Assembly (NCBI GenBank): GCA_022767285.1
Contig: JALENY010000028.1
Coordinates: 1-47,410 of the forward strand
Direction: 5' to 3'
DNA length: 47,410 nucleotides
Origin: Lachnospiraceae bacterium
Lineage (GTDB): Bacteria; Bacillota; Clostridia; Lachnospirales; Lachnospiraceae
The notes under the pieces are model-generated. The model was not told the origin of the DNA. It saw nothing but the letters and a program-made list of their open reading frames with translations, and did no database searches. Below are positions 8,397-16,287 of the stretch, piece after piece (the first letter of the stretch is position 1; each line of letters opens with the position of its first letter). Both the position numbers and the translations under genes were made by a program.

Positions 8397-9659
8397 ATGG
8401 ATAAAATAGATAAATTATTTTTGGAGGCTCTGAAAGCAGCCCTGCAAAATGAAAGAGTACAGTGGGATATAGAACTGTCTCCCCAGGAATGGATCAAATT
8501 ATTTCGCATGGCGGAAATCCACCATGTTCTTCCCATGATTTTTGAAGCAGTCTTTGCCTGTCCGTCGGCGAATAAAACAGATTCTGAGCTGTTTGCTCCT
8601 GTTCGCAGAAGGACCATCCGTCAGGTCATGCTGCAGACCGTAAAAACTACAGAGTTTTTGCAGCTTTACAAAAACCTGCAGGCAGCAGGAGTAAAACCGT
8701 TGATGATCAAGGGAATCATTTGCCGGGAACTGTACCCGAAGCCGGATCATCGGCTGTCCGGTGATGAGGATATGCTGATTTTACCGGAACAGTTTGCCCT
8801 TTGCCACCGGATCATGCTGGAAAATGACATGGCGGTATTGGAGGGCGAAACAAATGTCGATATTGAGCGTGCCTATGAGGTGCCCTACGGAAAAAAAGGA
8901 AGTCCCACTTACATCGAACTGCACAAGTATCTGTTTCCACCGGAGTCGGAGGCCTATGGCGACCTGAACCGGTTCTTTTCACGTGTGCACGAGGACGCTG
9001 TTGAGATTCCGATTCAGGGTGTGCCTGTTGCGACGCTGGAGTATACTTCACATCTGTTTTATCTGATCTGTCATGCGTTTAAGCATTTCCTGCACAGTGG
9101 GTTCGGTATTCGTCAGGTGTGTGATATCGTTATTTTTGCCAATGTTTATGGAACAAAAGTGGACTGGAATCATCTGCTTGAGGAGTGCAGGGCTATCCGC
9201 GCGGAGCGGTTCGCGGCGGCGCTCTTTGCCATTGGTCAAAAGTATCTGACCTTTTCACCGGAGAATGCCTGTTATCCGGAAATCTGGAGTGGGATTCCGG
9301 TGGATGAGTCGGCTCTTTTGCAGGATCTGCTGTCCGGCGGTATCTATGGAAATGCCAATATGAGCCGCAAACACAGCAGCAATATTACCTTAAATGCAGT
9401 ATCGGCTGAGAAAAAGGGGAAACAGGCCGGAGGGAATATTTTAAAAGTAATTTTTCCGCCCCTGGACAGAATGCAGGGCCGATATCCGTATCTGAAAAAA
9501 TGTCCTTTTTTGCTTCCGGCAGCATGGGTCAGCCGGCTTCTGACTTACCGGAAAGAAGTCAGTGCAGGCGGTGAGAACAATGCCGCGGACAGTATACGGA
9601 TTGGTAATGAGAGAATCGAACTGATGCGTCAGTATGGGATTATTGGCAAAGAAAAATAA
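8397..9659 (+). CDS. Putative nucleotidyltransferase (NTP_transf_5 / Uma2-unrelated, PF14907-like)
   Basis: The 420-residue product has a clear signature of this nucleotidyltransferase-fold family around residues 99-127: VKPLMIKG, then ELYPKPDHRLSGDEDMLI, with K105-G106 and the acidic pair D123/D125 expected to bind metal and nucleotide. Members often sit in polysaccharide or lasso-peptide clusters and their substrates are largely unknown. The C-terminal half is helical with little recognisable. The ribosome binding site AAGAGGA is well spaced. Codon and base composition are clearly richer in GC than in the genes before it, so it marks the edge of the AT-rich glycan locus although it may still be co-transcribed. 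Confidence 0.8.
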   Translation: MDKIDKLFLEALKAALQNERVQWDIELSPQEWIKLFRMAEIHHVLPMIFEAVFACPSANKTDSELFAPVRRRTIRQVMLQTVKTTEFLQLYKNLQAAGVKPLMIKGIICRELYPKPDHRLSGDEDMLILPEQFALCHRIMLENDMAVLEGETNVDIERAYEVPYGKKGSPTYIELHKYLFPPESEAYGDLNRFFSRVHEDAVEIPIQGVPVATLEYTSHLFYLICHAFKHFLHSGFGIRQVCDIVIFANVYGTKVDWNHLLEECRAIRAERFAAALFAIGQKYLTFSPENACYPEIWSGIPVDESALLQDLLSGGIYGNANMSRKHSSNITLNAVSAEKKGKQAGGNILKVIFPPLDRMQGRYPYLKKCPFLLPAAWVSRLLTYRKEVSAGGENNAADSIRIGNERIELMRQYGIIGKEK

Positions 9660-9684
9660 AATTTTACCGATTAATGAAAATATA

Positions 9685-9714
9685 ATGACAAAACTCCTCC
9701 AATACTGTTATAAT
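9685..9714 (+). promoter_or_regulatory. Predicted sigma-A promoter of the NCS2 permease gene
   Basis: ATGACA (9685-9690) and TATAAT (9709-9714) are separated by 18 bases. The -10 box lies inside the left arm of a perfect inverted repeat (next entry), which suggests the site is controlled. Confidence 0.65.
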
Positions 9715-9770
9715 GAGCAGGAAAATGTAAATCTGACATTATAACAGCTAGTAATTTATCGACGGAGGAG
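9694..9770 (+). promoter_or_regulatory. Nested inverted repeats spanning promoter and ribosome binding site of the permease gene
   Basis: Two pairs of complementary segments are nested. CTGTTATAATG (9705-9715) pairs perfectly with CATTATAACAG (9737-9747). Outside it, CTCCTCC (9694-9700) pairs perfectly with GGAGGAG (9764-9770), which is the gene's own ribosome binding site. If transcription starts at the promoter above (about 9721), the left arms are not transcribed and the 11-bp repeat would be a protein operator. If a transcript enters from upstream, the RNA could hide the ribosome binding site. Confidence 0.6.
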
Positions 9771-9776
9771 AAAAAA

Positions 9777-11027
9777 GTGGAAAAAAGAATCATCCAGGTG
9801 GACGAAAAAGTCCCCGTAAAACTTCTGGTGCCGCTTAGTATTCAGCATATGTTTGCTATGTTCGGCGCGACGGTTTTGGTACCGTTTATCTTTGGTATCA
9901 ATCCGGCAATTGTTCTTTTTATGAACGGTGTTGGTACCCTGTTGTTCATCCTGATCACAAAAGGAAAGGCACCGGCTTATCTTGGTTCCAGTTTTGCATT
10001 TCTGGCACCGGCAGGTGTGGTAATCGCGAAATACGGTTTTGAGTACGCCCAGGGCGGTTTCGTAGTGGTTGGTCTGCTGGGATGCGTGCTTGCTTTTATT
10101 ATCTACAAATTCGGTACAAACTGGATTGATGTTGTGCTTCCGCCCGCAGCCATGGGCCCGGTTGTGGCTCTGATCGGACTGGAACTGGCTGGTTCTGCCG
10201 CTTCTACCGCAGGGCTGACCGGTGTGGATCAGGTAGATATGAGAAATGTAATCGTATTTCTGGTAACTCTGGGTGTGGCGATTTTCGGACAGGTACTGTT
10301 CCGCGGTTTCCTTTCCGTTATTCCGATTCTGATCGCCATCGTTTGCGGATATGTTGCGGCTGCATGCTGCGGTATTCTCGATTTTACCGATGTAATGCAG
10401 GCATCCTGGTTTGCGATTCCTAATTTTCAGCTGGCAAAATTCAAAGCGGATGCGATCTTGACGATTTTACCGGTACTTCTGGTTATCACTTCCGAGCATA
10501 TCGGACATCAGATTGTAACCAGCAAGATCGTAAATCGCGATCTTCTGAAAGATCCGGGACTTCACCGCTCTATTTTTGCCGATAACTTTTCCACTGCTAT
10601 TTCCGGTCTCATCGGCTCTGTTCCGACTACGACCTATGGTGAGAACATTGGTGTTATGGCGGTTACCGGCGTATACAGTGTGCGCGTGATCGGCGGCGCG
10701 GCAGTGCTGTCCATCATCATTGCTTTCTGCGGTAAGCTTTCTGCATTGATCAGTACGATTCCGGGACCGGTGATCGGCGGTATTTCCATTCTGCTGTACG
10801 GTATGATCGGTACTTCCGGCCTGCGTATTCTGGTTGACAACAAAGTGGACTACGGCAAAAACAGAAATCTGACCCTTACATCGGTTATCTTTGTTATCGG
10901 TCTGTCCGGCATTTCTCTGAATCTTGGAAATGTTCAGCTTACCGGTATGGTTCTTGCCTGCGTAGTAGGTATGGTGCTTAGCCTGGTATTTTATGTGCTG
11001 GATCGGCTGCATTTGACAAACGAGTAA
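9777..11027 (+). CDS. uraA: Uracil/xanthine permease, NCS2 family
   Basis: The 416-residue membrane protein has the NCS2 architecture of 14 segments. It opens with VPLSIQHMFAMFGATVLVP, the family N-terminus, and contains SSFAFLAPAG, the ITSEHIGHQ segment whose Glu and His contact uracil in E. coli UraA, and the signature TTYGENIGVMAVT. These features favour uracil over xanthine as substrate, with proton symport. The GTG start has a strong GGAGGAG ribosome binding site 6 bases upstream. It forms a single-gene unit ended by a long stem-loop. No PyrR-type attenuator or purine riboswitch was recognised; control may act through the inverted repeats upstream. Confidence 0.92.
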   Translation: MEKRIIQVDEKVPVKLLVPLSIQHMFAMFGATVLVPFIFGINPAIVLFMNGVGTLLFILITKGKAPAYLGSSFAFLAPAGVVIAKYGFEYAQGGFVVVGLLGCVLAFIIYKFGTNWIDVVLPPAAMGPVVALIGLELAGSAASTAGLTGVDQVDMRNVIVFLVTLGVAIFGQVLFRGFLSVIPILIAIVCGYVAAACCGILDFTDVMQASWFAIPNFQLAKFKADAILTILPVLLVITSEHIGHQIVTSKIVNRDLLKDPGLHRSIFADNFSTAISGLIGSVPTTTYGENIGVMAVTGVYSVRVIGGAAVLSIIIAFCGKLSALISTIPGPVIGGISILLYGMIGTSGLRILVDNKVDYGKNRNLTLTSVIFVIGLSGISLNLGNVQLTGMVLACVVGMVLSLVFYVLDRLHLTNE

Positions 11028-11038
11028 GAGAGATAGAC

Positions 11039-11080
11039 GTAAGCGCTATGTGTTGGGACGCCCCAACACATAGCGCTTAC
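11039..11080. terminator. Perfect 19-bp stem-loop between convergent genes
   Basis: GTAAGCGCTATGTGTTGGG (11039-11057) is followed by a 4-base loop and its exact complement at 11062-11080. It sits between the permease gene and the convergent CobW gene, only two bases from the latter's stop. It has no T tract on either strand, so it is an atypical terminator or an RNA end-protecting hairpin serving both directions. Confidence 0.7.
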
Positions 11081-11082
11081 AT

Positions 11083-12183
11083 TCAGACAACATGATTGTA
11101 TCGATGAGTGGGATTCGGTCTTCCCGGCTGCAGGCATTTCAGTATCTTAATTTCCGGCTCGATTTCATTTCCGGCTGTCGTGAACAGGACTTCCCGGACG
11201 GTCTGAGCAAGATTCTCGGGGGGCATCTCAACCCTCGCATTCAGAACCAGTGTCACGGAAGGATCCTGGTTTGAAATTTCTCTGACTTTCAGGGTCTCTC
11301 TTTTTCCGACCACATTTCCAACCACAAAATTTCCTTTTTCTTTGACCAGAGCTTTTACATGTCCCACTGCATGATGATCGTTTTCAAAACACATACTCAT
11401 TTCGTTGAGCAAATGGAAAAGAAATGCTGCCCAGTCTTTTGGAACGTTGCCTTTCGACTTCAGTTCGATGGTTGCATTCAGCCATCCAAGTACAGCTTCT
11501 CCTTCCGCGTAGGTATCATAATCAATGTCTTCCAGCAAATGTGTGCCGGATTGCTCGGAACTTTGTACCGCATCCAGCCATGGGATGATATTTTGATCCT
11601 TTAAGGCACTTAAGGTAAATATTTTGGCTTTGGGGAAAGCTGCTCTTGTTTTTTCTGCCAGACTTGCAGTCTCCTGTGCATCCAGCAGGTCGATTTTGTT
11701 GATCAGGATAAAATCTGCTTCTTCCAGCTGCTTTTTGACAATATAGGCTGCACTTTTATGAAGTCCGCTATTGCTTCCGTTCAGAATTGCCTTCAGCCGA
11801 TTGGCATCTGCCATCACACTGAGCGGCGCTGCGGATAAGCAATTGGCAAATTGTTTTTTCAGAGGCTGCAGGATGGTGGCGGACAGATCGGTACAGCTGC
11901 CAACCGGTTCCGCCACAATCACATCCGCTCCCTGTTCCGAAACGTGCTGTAATGCGTCGGTAAAACCGTTAAAATTGCAGCAAAAGCAGCTCCCGCTCAC
12001 TTCAGAGACGATTCCGCCGGTGCTTTCCAGAAATGTGGTGTCAACCAGTTCGGAAGCCTGATCGTTTGTGATCAGCCCCACTTTTTTACCGCTTTCGGAC
12101 AAATGTTTTGCGACATTCCATAACATCGTCGTTTTTCCGGCACCTAAAAACCCGCCAACCAGTATCACTTTTGTTTTTTCCAT
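11083..12183 (-). CDS. CobW-family metal-chaperone GTPase
   Basis: The 366-residue product starts MEKTKVILVGGFLGAGKTTM, with the P-loop at residues 10-18. It has the family CxCC metal-binding motif at residues 66-69 (SCFCC), a later EPVGSCTD switch segment and an NKID guanine-recognition motif. CobW/COG0523 GTPases insert or deliver metals such as zinc or cobalt to client proteins. The start at 12183 is chosen over a longer frame because of the AAAGGAGAA ribosome binding site. It lies 14 bases after the aquaglyceroporin gene, in one operon. The C-terminal domain is divergent and ends NPTHRYNHVV, whose histidines could bind metal. The client is unknown; related proteins accompany corrinoid methyltransferases. 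Confidence 0.85.
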   Translation of the reverse strand: MEKTKVILVGGFLGAGKTTMLWNVAKHLSESGKKVGLITNDQASELVDTTFLESTGGIVSEVSGSCFCCNFNGFTDALQHVSEQGADVIVAEPVGSCTDLSATILQPLKKQFANCLSAAPLSVMADANRLKAILNGSNSGLHKSAAYIVKKQLEEADFILINKIDLLDAQETASLAEKTRAAFPKAKIFTLSALKDQNIIPWLDAVQSSEQSGTHLLEDIDYDTYAEGEAVLGWLNATIELKSKGNVPKDWAAFLFHLLNEMSMCFENDHHAVGHVKALVKEKGNFVVGNVVGKRETLKVREISNQDPSVTLVLNARVEMPPENLAQTVREVLFTTAGNEIEPEIKILKCLQPGRPNPTHRYNHVV

Positions 12184-12197
12184 TGTATGTTCTCCTT

Positions 12198-12980
12198 TCA
12201 TTTGGAATTGTTCATTAATCGCTCCAATATATGGGTATAGAAAATGCCTGCCAGTACACCGCCAACGATCGGGGATAGTATGTATACCCAGAAAGCTCCG
12301 CCCTGGGAATCGGGGAAAGCCGCATGACCCCATCCAAACAAAAGGGCAACAAGGCGGGGAACAAAATCCCTTGCAGGATTCAGACCGGCCTGAGTCAAAG
12401 GAGCGATCATTACCAGGCAGGAGGTTACGGTCAGGCCGATGAATAAGGGCGTGATTGCGTTGTCCGGGCGGCCTACGTTCGCGTCCTCTGTCAATGCAAA
12501 AATCATAAATACGAGGACAAATGTGCCGAAAGCTTCGGCGAGCATGGCTTGTCCCATGGTGATTCCGGAAAATGAATAATATTCACCGAACATTTTTGCA
12601 GTGGCGATGGATTCCTGTGAGCCGCGTATAATCCCCTCAGCTGCTTCAATTTTTGCAATATTGCTGCTGAATAATCCATAGACAGCCAGCCCGCCCAGAA
12701 ATGCACCGAGAAACTGTCCGATCAGGTACACCGGAACATCCTTCCAGGAAAGCCGTCTGCAGACAGCCATAGAGATTGTTACTGCCGGATTAAAATGTGC
12801 GTTGCAGATGTTTCGGGTCGCATAAATTGCCAGGCAGACACCGATTCCCCATACCATTCCGATCTGAAATATGCCATGATACTCACCAAAGCATACAGAT
12901 ACTGCCACAGAACTGCATCCAAACAAAACCAGAAAAAAAGTTCCAATGATTTCACCGATTCCTTCTTTTAAATACTCCAT
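12198..12980 (-). CDS. Aquaporin / glycerol facilitator (MIP family)
   Basis: A 260-residue six-helix channel with both half-helix motifs: NPA at residues 64-66 (AHFNPAVTIS) and NPA at 201-203 (AGLNPARDFVPRL). The Asp after the second NPAR (D205) is the residue that marks glycerol facilitators rather than strict water channels. The ATG at 12980 is preferred over 13001 because an AAGGA box lies 7 bases before it. It is the first gene of a two-gene operon with the CobW GTPase. A 17-bp palindrome lies just upstream. No glycerol kinase or dehydrogenase gene is near, so the physiological solute is not fixed by context. Confidence 0.92.
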   Translation of the reverse strand: MEYLKEGIGEIIGTFFLVLFGCSSVAVSVCFGEYHGIFQIGMVWGIGVCLAIYATRNICNAHFNPAVTISMAVCRRLSWKDVPVYLIGQFLGAFLGGLAVYGLFSSNIAKIEAAEGIIRGSQESIATAKMFGEYYSFSGITMGQAMLAEAFGTFVLVFMIFALTEDANVGRPDNAITPLFIGLTVTSCLVMIAPLTQAGLNPARDFVPRLVALLFGWGHAAFPDSQGGAFWVYILSPIVGGVLAGIFYTHILERLMNNSK

Positions 12981-13012
12981 TTCCAGATCCTTTCTTATCA
13001 TGTTATTCTTAT

Positions 13013-13046
13013 ATTAGACAATGTCTAATAGACTATATCCATTATA
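13013..13046 (-). promoter_or_regulatory. Palindromic operator and -10 box of the aquaporin-cobW operon
   Basis: ATTAGACA, one base, then TGTCTAAT (13013-13029) is a perfect 17-base palindrome, of the size bound by TetR- or MarR-type dimers. On the minus strand a TATAAT lies just before it (13046-13041), so the palindrome would cover the start of transcription. No good -35 box is visible. No regulator gene is adjacent. Confidence 0.6.
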
Positions 13047-13197
13047 GGAGATGTGAAAATATTTACTGCGATTTTTTATAGATTCTTTGTAATTTTTTTG
13101 CAATTACAAATAAAAATATAGGATAGGAACATTCGGTAGGAGAAAAGAAATGTTTTATTTCGATTGTTTTATACAGGCTGCTGCAGAGGATTCTTTC

Positions 13198-13226
13198 TCG
13201 ACAGGCGGGGAAACTGGTGCTACAAT
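13198..13226 (+). promoter_or_regulatory. Predicted promoter of the HD-domain gene
   Basis: TCGACA (13198-13203), a 17-base spacer ending TGC, then TACAAT (13221-13226): an extended -10 promoter. It lies about 100 bases before the HD-domain gene. The rest of the 13030-13328 gap holds no convincing gene. Confidence 0.65.
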
Positions 13227-13328
13227 AGGGAATATGATACCGAAATCAAGAGCGCTCCCCAATCGCTTTGCGGGAAAACTATTGTTTACAGGAATATAAG
13301 AAAGAAAAAGAGAAGGAGATGTTTTGAG

Positions 13329-13919
13329 ATGACAAGCAAACTGACAAGAGATAAGGCATACGCACTGCTTCGCAAATATAACAAAGAGCCGTTTCATATT
13401 CAGCATGCACTGACTGTGGAAGGAGTGCTCCGCTGGTATGCAAAAGAACTGGGCTATGAGGAGGAAGAAGAATACTGGGCGATCACCGGCCTTCTCCATG
13501 ACATTGATTTTGAGCTTTATCCGGAGGAACACTGCATCAAGGCCCCGGAGCTTTTAAAAGACGGCGGCGTTGGCGATGACATGATTTATTCGATCTGTTC
13601 GCACGGATATGGCATCTGTTCGGAACAGGAGCCGAAGCATGAGATGGAAAAAGTCCTTTTTGCAGCGGATGAGCTGACTGGTCTGATCTGGTCTGCTGCT
13701 TTGATGCGCCCGTCAAAAAGCTGTATGGATATGGAGCTGAAAAGTCTGAAGAAAAAATTTAAGGACAAGAAATTTGCGGCAGGCTGTTCGCGGGATGTGA
13801 TTCGCACCGGCGCAGAGCGCCTTGGGTGGGAATTGGATGAACTGATGGAAAAAACGCTGCAGGCGATGCGTTCCTGTGAGGCGGAAGTGGCTCAGTTTAT
13901 GGCGTCCTATGAGGCGTAA
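13329..13919 (+). CDS. HD-domain protein, predicted metal-dependent phosphohydrolase
   Basis: The 196-residue product has the HD fold metal ligands: H26 in PFHIQHALTVEGV, the H57-D58 pair in TGLLHDIDFELYPEEH, and a probable D115 in FAADELTG. HD proteins hydrolyse phosphomonoesters or cyclic nucleotides; this small single-domain type is widespread in Clostridia and has no assigned substrate. ATG 13329 is preferred over the longer frame because an AAGGAG box lies about 10 bases upstream and the extra sequence contains a promoter. It may share a transcript with the methyltransferase gene 89 bases downstream. Confidence 0.8.
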   Translation: MTSKLTRDKAYALLRKYNKEPFHIQHALTVEGVLRWYAKELGYEEEEEYWAITGLLHDIDFELYPEEHCIKAPELLKDGGVGDDMIYSICSHGYGICSEQEPKHEMEKVLFAADELTGLIWSAALMRPSKSCMDMELKSLKKKFKDKKFAAGCSRDVIRTGAERLGWELDELMEKTLQAMRSCEAEVAQFMASYEA

Positions 13920-14008
13920 AAACAGCAGGAACAGAGGACATAAAACGGTTCCTGATTTGCAGCAGGATTTCAGAACAAAATGTATCATCGAAAGAACTGA
14001 GGTGGAAT

Positions 14009-14572
14009 GTGAAAAATTTTCAGATTACGGAATGGCTGCAGCGTTTCATAAGAGAGCAGGTGCGGCCGGGTGATATCTGTATAGATGCAACTATGGGCAA
14101 TGGCAACGACACGGCTCTGCTGAGTCAGCTGGCCGGAGACAGGGGCCGCGTGTTGGCCTTCGACATTCAGCAGATAGCCCTGGATCATACAAAAGAGAAG
14201 CTGCTGCAGGAGCGGTGCCCGGATAATGCAGAACTGTTTTTAGAATCCCATGAAAACATGGAAAAATATGCGGAATCGGAAACAATATCCTGTATTACTT
14301 TTAACCTGGGCTATCTGCCCGGCGGAGACCATCAAAAAGCGACACATGCCGAAAGCAGTATCCGTGCCATTAAGGCCGGATTGCGGCTGCTCAAAAAACG
14401 TGGTCTGATGACATTGTGTATTTACAGCGGAGGAGATACCGGATTTTCGGAAAAGGAAGCGGTTTTGGAATATATCCGTCATCTGGATCCCAAGAAATAT
14501 CTGGTGATTCAGTCCGAGTATGTGAACCGTCCCAACAATCCGCCTGTGCCTGCACTGATTATCCGCCTGTAA
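14009..14572 (+). CDS. SAM-dependent RNA methyltransferase, MnmM/YtqB-like
   Basis: The 187-residue protein matches the family once annotated as rRNA methylase (PF06962), which includes B. subtilis YtqB/MnmM. Visible motifs are the SAM-binding IDATMGNGNDT (residues 25-35), FNLGYLPGGDH in the middle and a C-terminal NRPNNPPVPALIIR. MnmM methylates the 5-aminomethyl group of tRNA wobble 2-thiouridine to give mnm5s2U. The GTG start has a GAGGTGG ribosome binding site. The Lachnospiraceae-like host makes the tRNA role likely by family, but orthology to MnmM rather than a paralogue cannot be proved here. Confidence 0.82.
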   Translation: MKNFQITEWLQRFIREQVRPGDICIDATMGNGNDTALLSQLAGDRGRVLAFDIQQIALDHTKEKLLQERCPDNAELFLESHENMEKYAESETISCITFNLGYLPGGDHQKATHAESSIRAIKAGLRLLKKRGLMTLCIYSGGDTGFSEKEAVLEYIRHLDPKKYLVIQSEYVNRPNNPPVPALIIRL

Positions 14573-14641
14573 CGGGTATTTTAAGATAAATAAGATTATC
14601 CTTGGATGAATATGAAATTGTATGAGGAGGGAATATTGTCC

Positions 14642-15484
14642 ATGAAAACACAAAAGAGAACGAAAATTGAGATTGTGCTGTATATATCTGTCATACTGAC
14701 GATCATACGTCAGTTTTTCCTGGGCAGTTATGCGAACATGTTTCTGGGCATTTTGACATTGCTCCTGTTTTCGCTGCCGAAGGTAATTGAAAAAAGGCTT
14801 GGTGTGAATATTCCCACCGGTTTGGAGACCGTTATCCTGATTTTTATCTATTCGGCGGAGATCCTGGGTGAGATAAATGCATTTTACGTTAGAATACCGA
14901 TCTGGGACACGATCCTGCATACGACCAATGGATTCCTGATGGCTGCAATCGGTTTTGCCCTGATTGATATATTTAACCGAAGTGAGAAGTTTTCCATCCG
15001 TATGTCGCCGTTTTTTGTGGCCTTCGTGGCTTTTTGCTTTTCTATGACCGTTGGTGTTGTATGGGAATTTTTTGAATTCGGAATGGACTGGTTTTTCCGT
15101 CTGGATATGCAGAAGGACTGGATCCTTCCCACCATCAGCTCCGTCAAACTGAATCCGGACGGAGCCAATGTTCCCATTCGGGTAGCGGTGGAGTCATTGG
15201 TGGTCAACGGTGAAGAATGGAATCTGGGCGGATATCTGGACATCGGGCTTGTGGACACGATGAAAGATCTTCTGGTGAACTTTGTAGGTGCGATCATTTT
15301 TTCACTTGTGGGAATCGTGTACCTGCAAAAACGAGGGAAAGGCACATTGGCAGCCGCTTTGATCCCGACTGTGGGGGAAGTTCCGGTGCCCGAAGAGAAT
15401 GTTAAAAATAACGTTAAGAATGATAAAATGGCAGATAAAAATCGCATGACAAAAAAGAAAAGAATTTCGGAGGAAAAGGAATGA
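14642..15484 (+). CDS. YjdF-like integral membrane protein
   Basis: A 280-residue protein with about six membrane helices and the family pattern IPIWDTILHTTNGFLMAAIGFAL followed by SMTVGVVWEFFEFGMD. This resembles the E. coli YjdF / DUF2238 group, whose function is unknown. After the last helix (residues up to about 245) comes a cytoplasmic, charged tail rich in Lys, Asn and Glu. The ATG at 14642 is chosen because of the AGGAGG box at 14625-14630. The last four bases overlap the start of the coiled-coil gene (ATGA), so the two proteins are probably made together and may interact. Confidence 0.78.
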   Translation: MKTQKRTKIEIVLYISVILTIIRQFFLGSYANMFLGILTLLLFSLPKVIEKRLGVNIPTGLETVILIFIYSAEILGEINAFYVRIPIWDTILHTTNGFLMAAIGFALIDIFNRSEKFSIRMSPFFVAFVAFCFSMTVGVVWEFFEFGMDWFFRLDMQKDWILPTISSVKLNPDGANVPIRVAVESLVVNGEEWNLGGYLDIGLVDTMKDLLVNFVGAIIFSLVGIVYLQKRGKGTLAAALIPTVGEVPVPEENVKNNVKNDKMADKNRMTKKKRISEEKE

Positions 15485-16143
15485 CAGAAAAAGAACTGAA
15501 AAAACTGAGCCGCGGCGATCTTGTGGAAATGTTTCTTGCCCGGAGCAGAGAAAATGAACAGCTCCAGATTGAATTTGAAAAGGTGAAAGAGCAGCTTGCG
15601 CAGAGAAAACTCACGATTGATAACGCGGGTTCCATCGCAGAAGCATCCCTTCAGTTAACCGGTATTTTCGAGGCGGCACAGGCATCCTGTTCAATCTATA
15701 TGGAAAATATTGAGCAGTTAAGTGCTCGCCAGGAAGAGATCTGTGCGAATCTGGAACGGGAGTGCCGGGAAAGATGCGAACAGCTGGAGCGTGAAACGAC
15801 AGAAAAATGTGAGCGTCTGGAATACGAGACCACAGAAAAATGCGAACAGCTGGAGCGTGAAACGACAGAAAAGTGTGAGCGCCTGGATCGCGAGACTACA
15901 GAAAGATGCGCACAGCTGGATTGTGAAACTACCCGAAGATGCACCGAAAAAGAGCGCGAAACCATAGAGAAATGCACCAGACTGGAGGCTGAAACAGAGG
16001 AAAAATGCAGCAGGATGATTGCAGATGCAAAGAAAGAATCCCAGGAATACTGGACGGAAGTATCCGGCCGCGTCAAAGAGTTTTATGAGTCTTATACAGG
16101 ATTGAAGGAACTTTTGAATCTTCCGCTGCCTGAGCAAGAGTAA
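15481..16143 (+). CDS. Coiled-coil protein with 11-residue cysteine repeats
   Basis: The 220-residue product is nearly all helical and charged, with no signal peptide or membrane segment, so it should be cytoplasmic. Residues 88-176 consist of 11-residue units of the form CEQLERETTEK. Nine cysteines fall exactly 11 residues apart (88, 99, 110, 121, 132, 143, 154, 165, 176). An 11-residue (hendecad) period makes a slightly right-handed or straight coiled coil, so the cysteines would line one stripe. The N-terminal part has ordinary heptads, and the C-terminal part (EYWTEVSGRVKEFYESYTGL) resembles tails of DivIVA- or septum-associated coiled coils only loosely. Function unknown. It is coupled to the YjdF-like gene. 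Confidence 0.75.
   Translation: MTEKELKKLSRGDLVEMFLARSRENEQLQIEFEKVKEQLAQRKLTIDNAGSIAEASLQLTGIFEAAQASCSIYMENIEQLSARQEEICANLERECRERCEQLERETTEKCERLEYETTEKCEQLERETTEKCERLDRETTERCAQLDCETTRRCTEKERETIEKCTRLEAETEEKCSRMIADAKKESQEYWTEVSGRVKEFYESYTGLKELLNLPLPEQE
15742..16008 (+). repeat. 33-bp tandem coding repeats (hendecad units)
   Basis: Successive 33-base units encode the 11-residue cysteine repeats. Units starting at 15775 and 15841 are almost identical while the intervening one differs, pointing to duplication of a 66-bp pair. Later units are more diverged, including changes CTEKERETIEK and CTRLEAETEEK. Confidence 0.8.
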
Positions 16144-16230
16144 CATAATACAAAGATACATATTAAATGTGACAGGATCATATTAGTTTCAGCTTATATA
16201 AATTCTGAAAAAGGTAGATAGAGAACAAAC

Positions 16231-16281
16231 AATAGTGCTCCGCATACGCGCCGACATAACGCGATTGCGAAGCACTATTTT
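16231..16281. terminator. Bidirectional terminator between convergent genes
   Basis: AATAGTGCT (16231-16239) pairs with AGCACTATT (16271-16279); CGCA/TGCG and CGCG/CGCG continue the stem with small mismatches. T-rich sequence follows on both strands. It serves the coiled-coil gene from the left and the LTA-synthase-like gene from the right. Confidence 0.75.
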
Positions 16282-16287
16282 AATCCT

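Noticed and set aside
9660-9776. Purine riboswitch or PyrR attenuator before the permease gene
   Set aside because: The conserved riboswitch core and a terminator/antiterminator pair are not visible; only the inverted repeats are.
13150-13299. A 49-codon frame with an AGGAG box before its ATG
   Set aside because: A good extended -10 promoter (13198-13226) lies inside it and the peptide resembles nothing known, so it is more likely non-coding upstream DNA.
15742-16008. Possible CRISPR-like or satellite array from the 33-bp repeats
   Set aside because: The repeats are in frame, contiguous and encode a coiled coil; there are no spacers.
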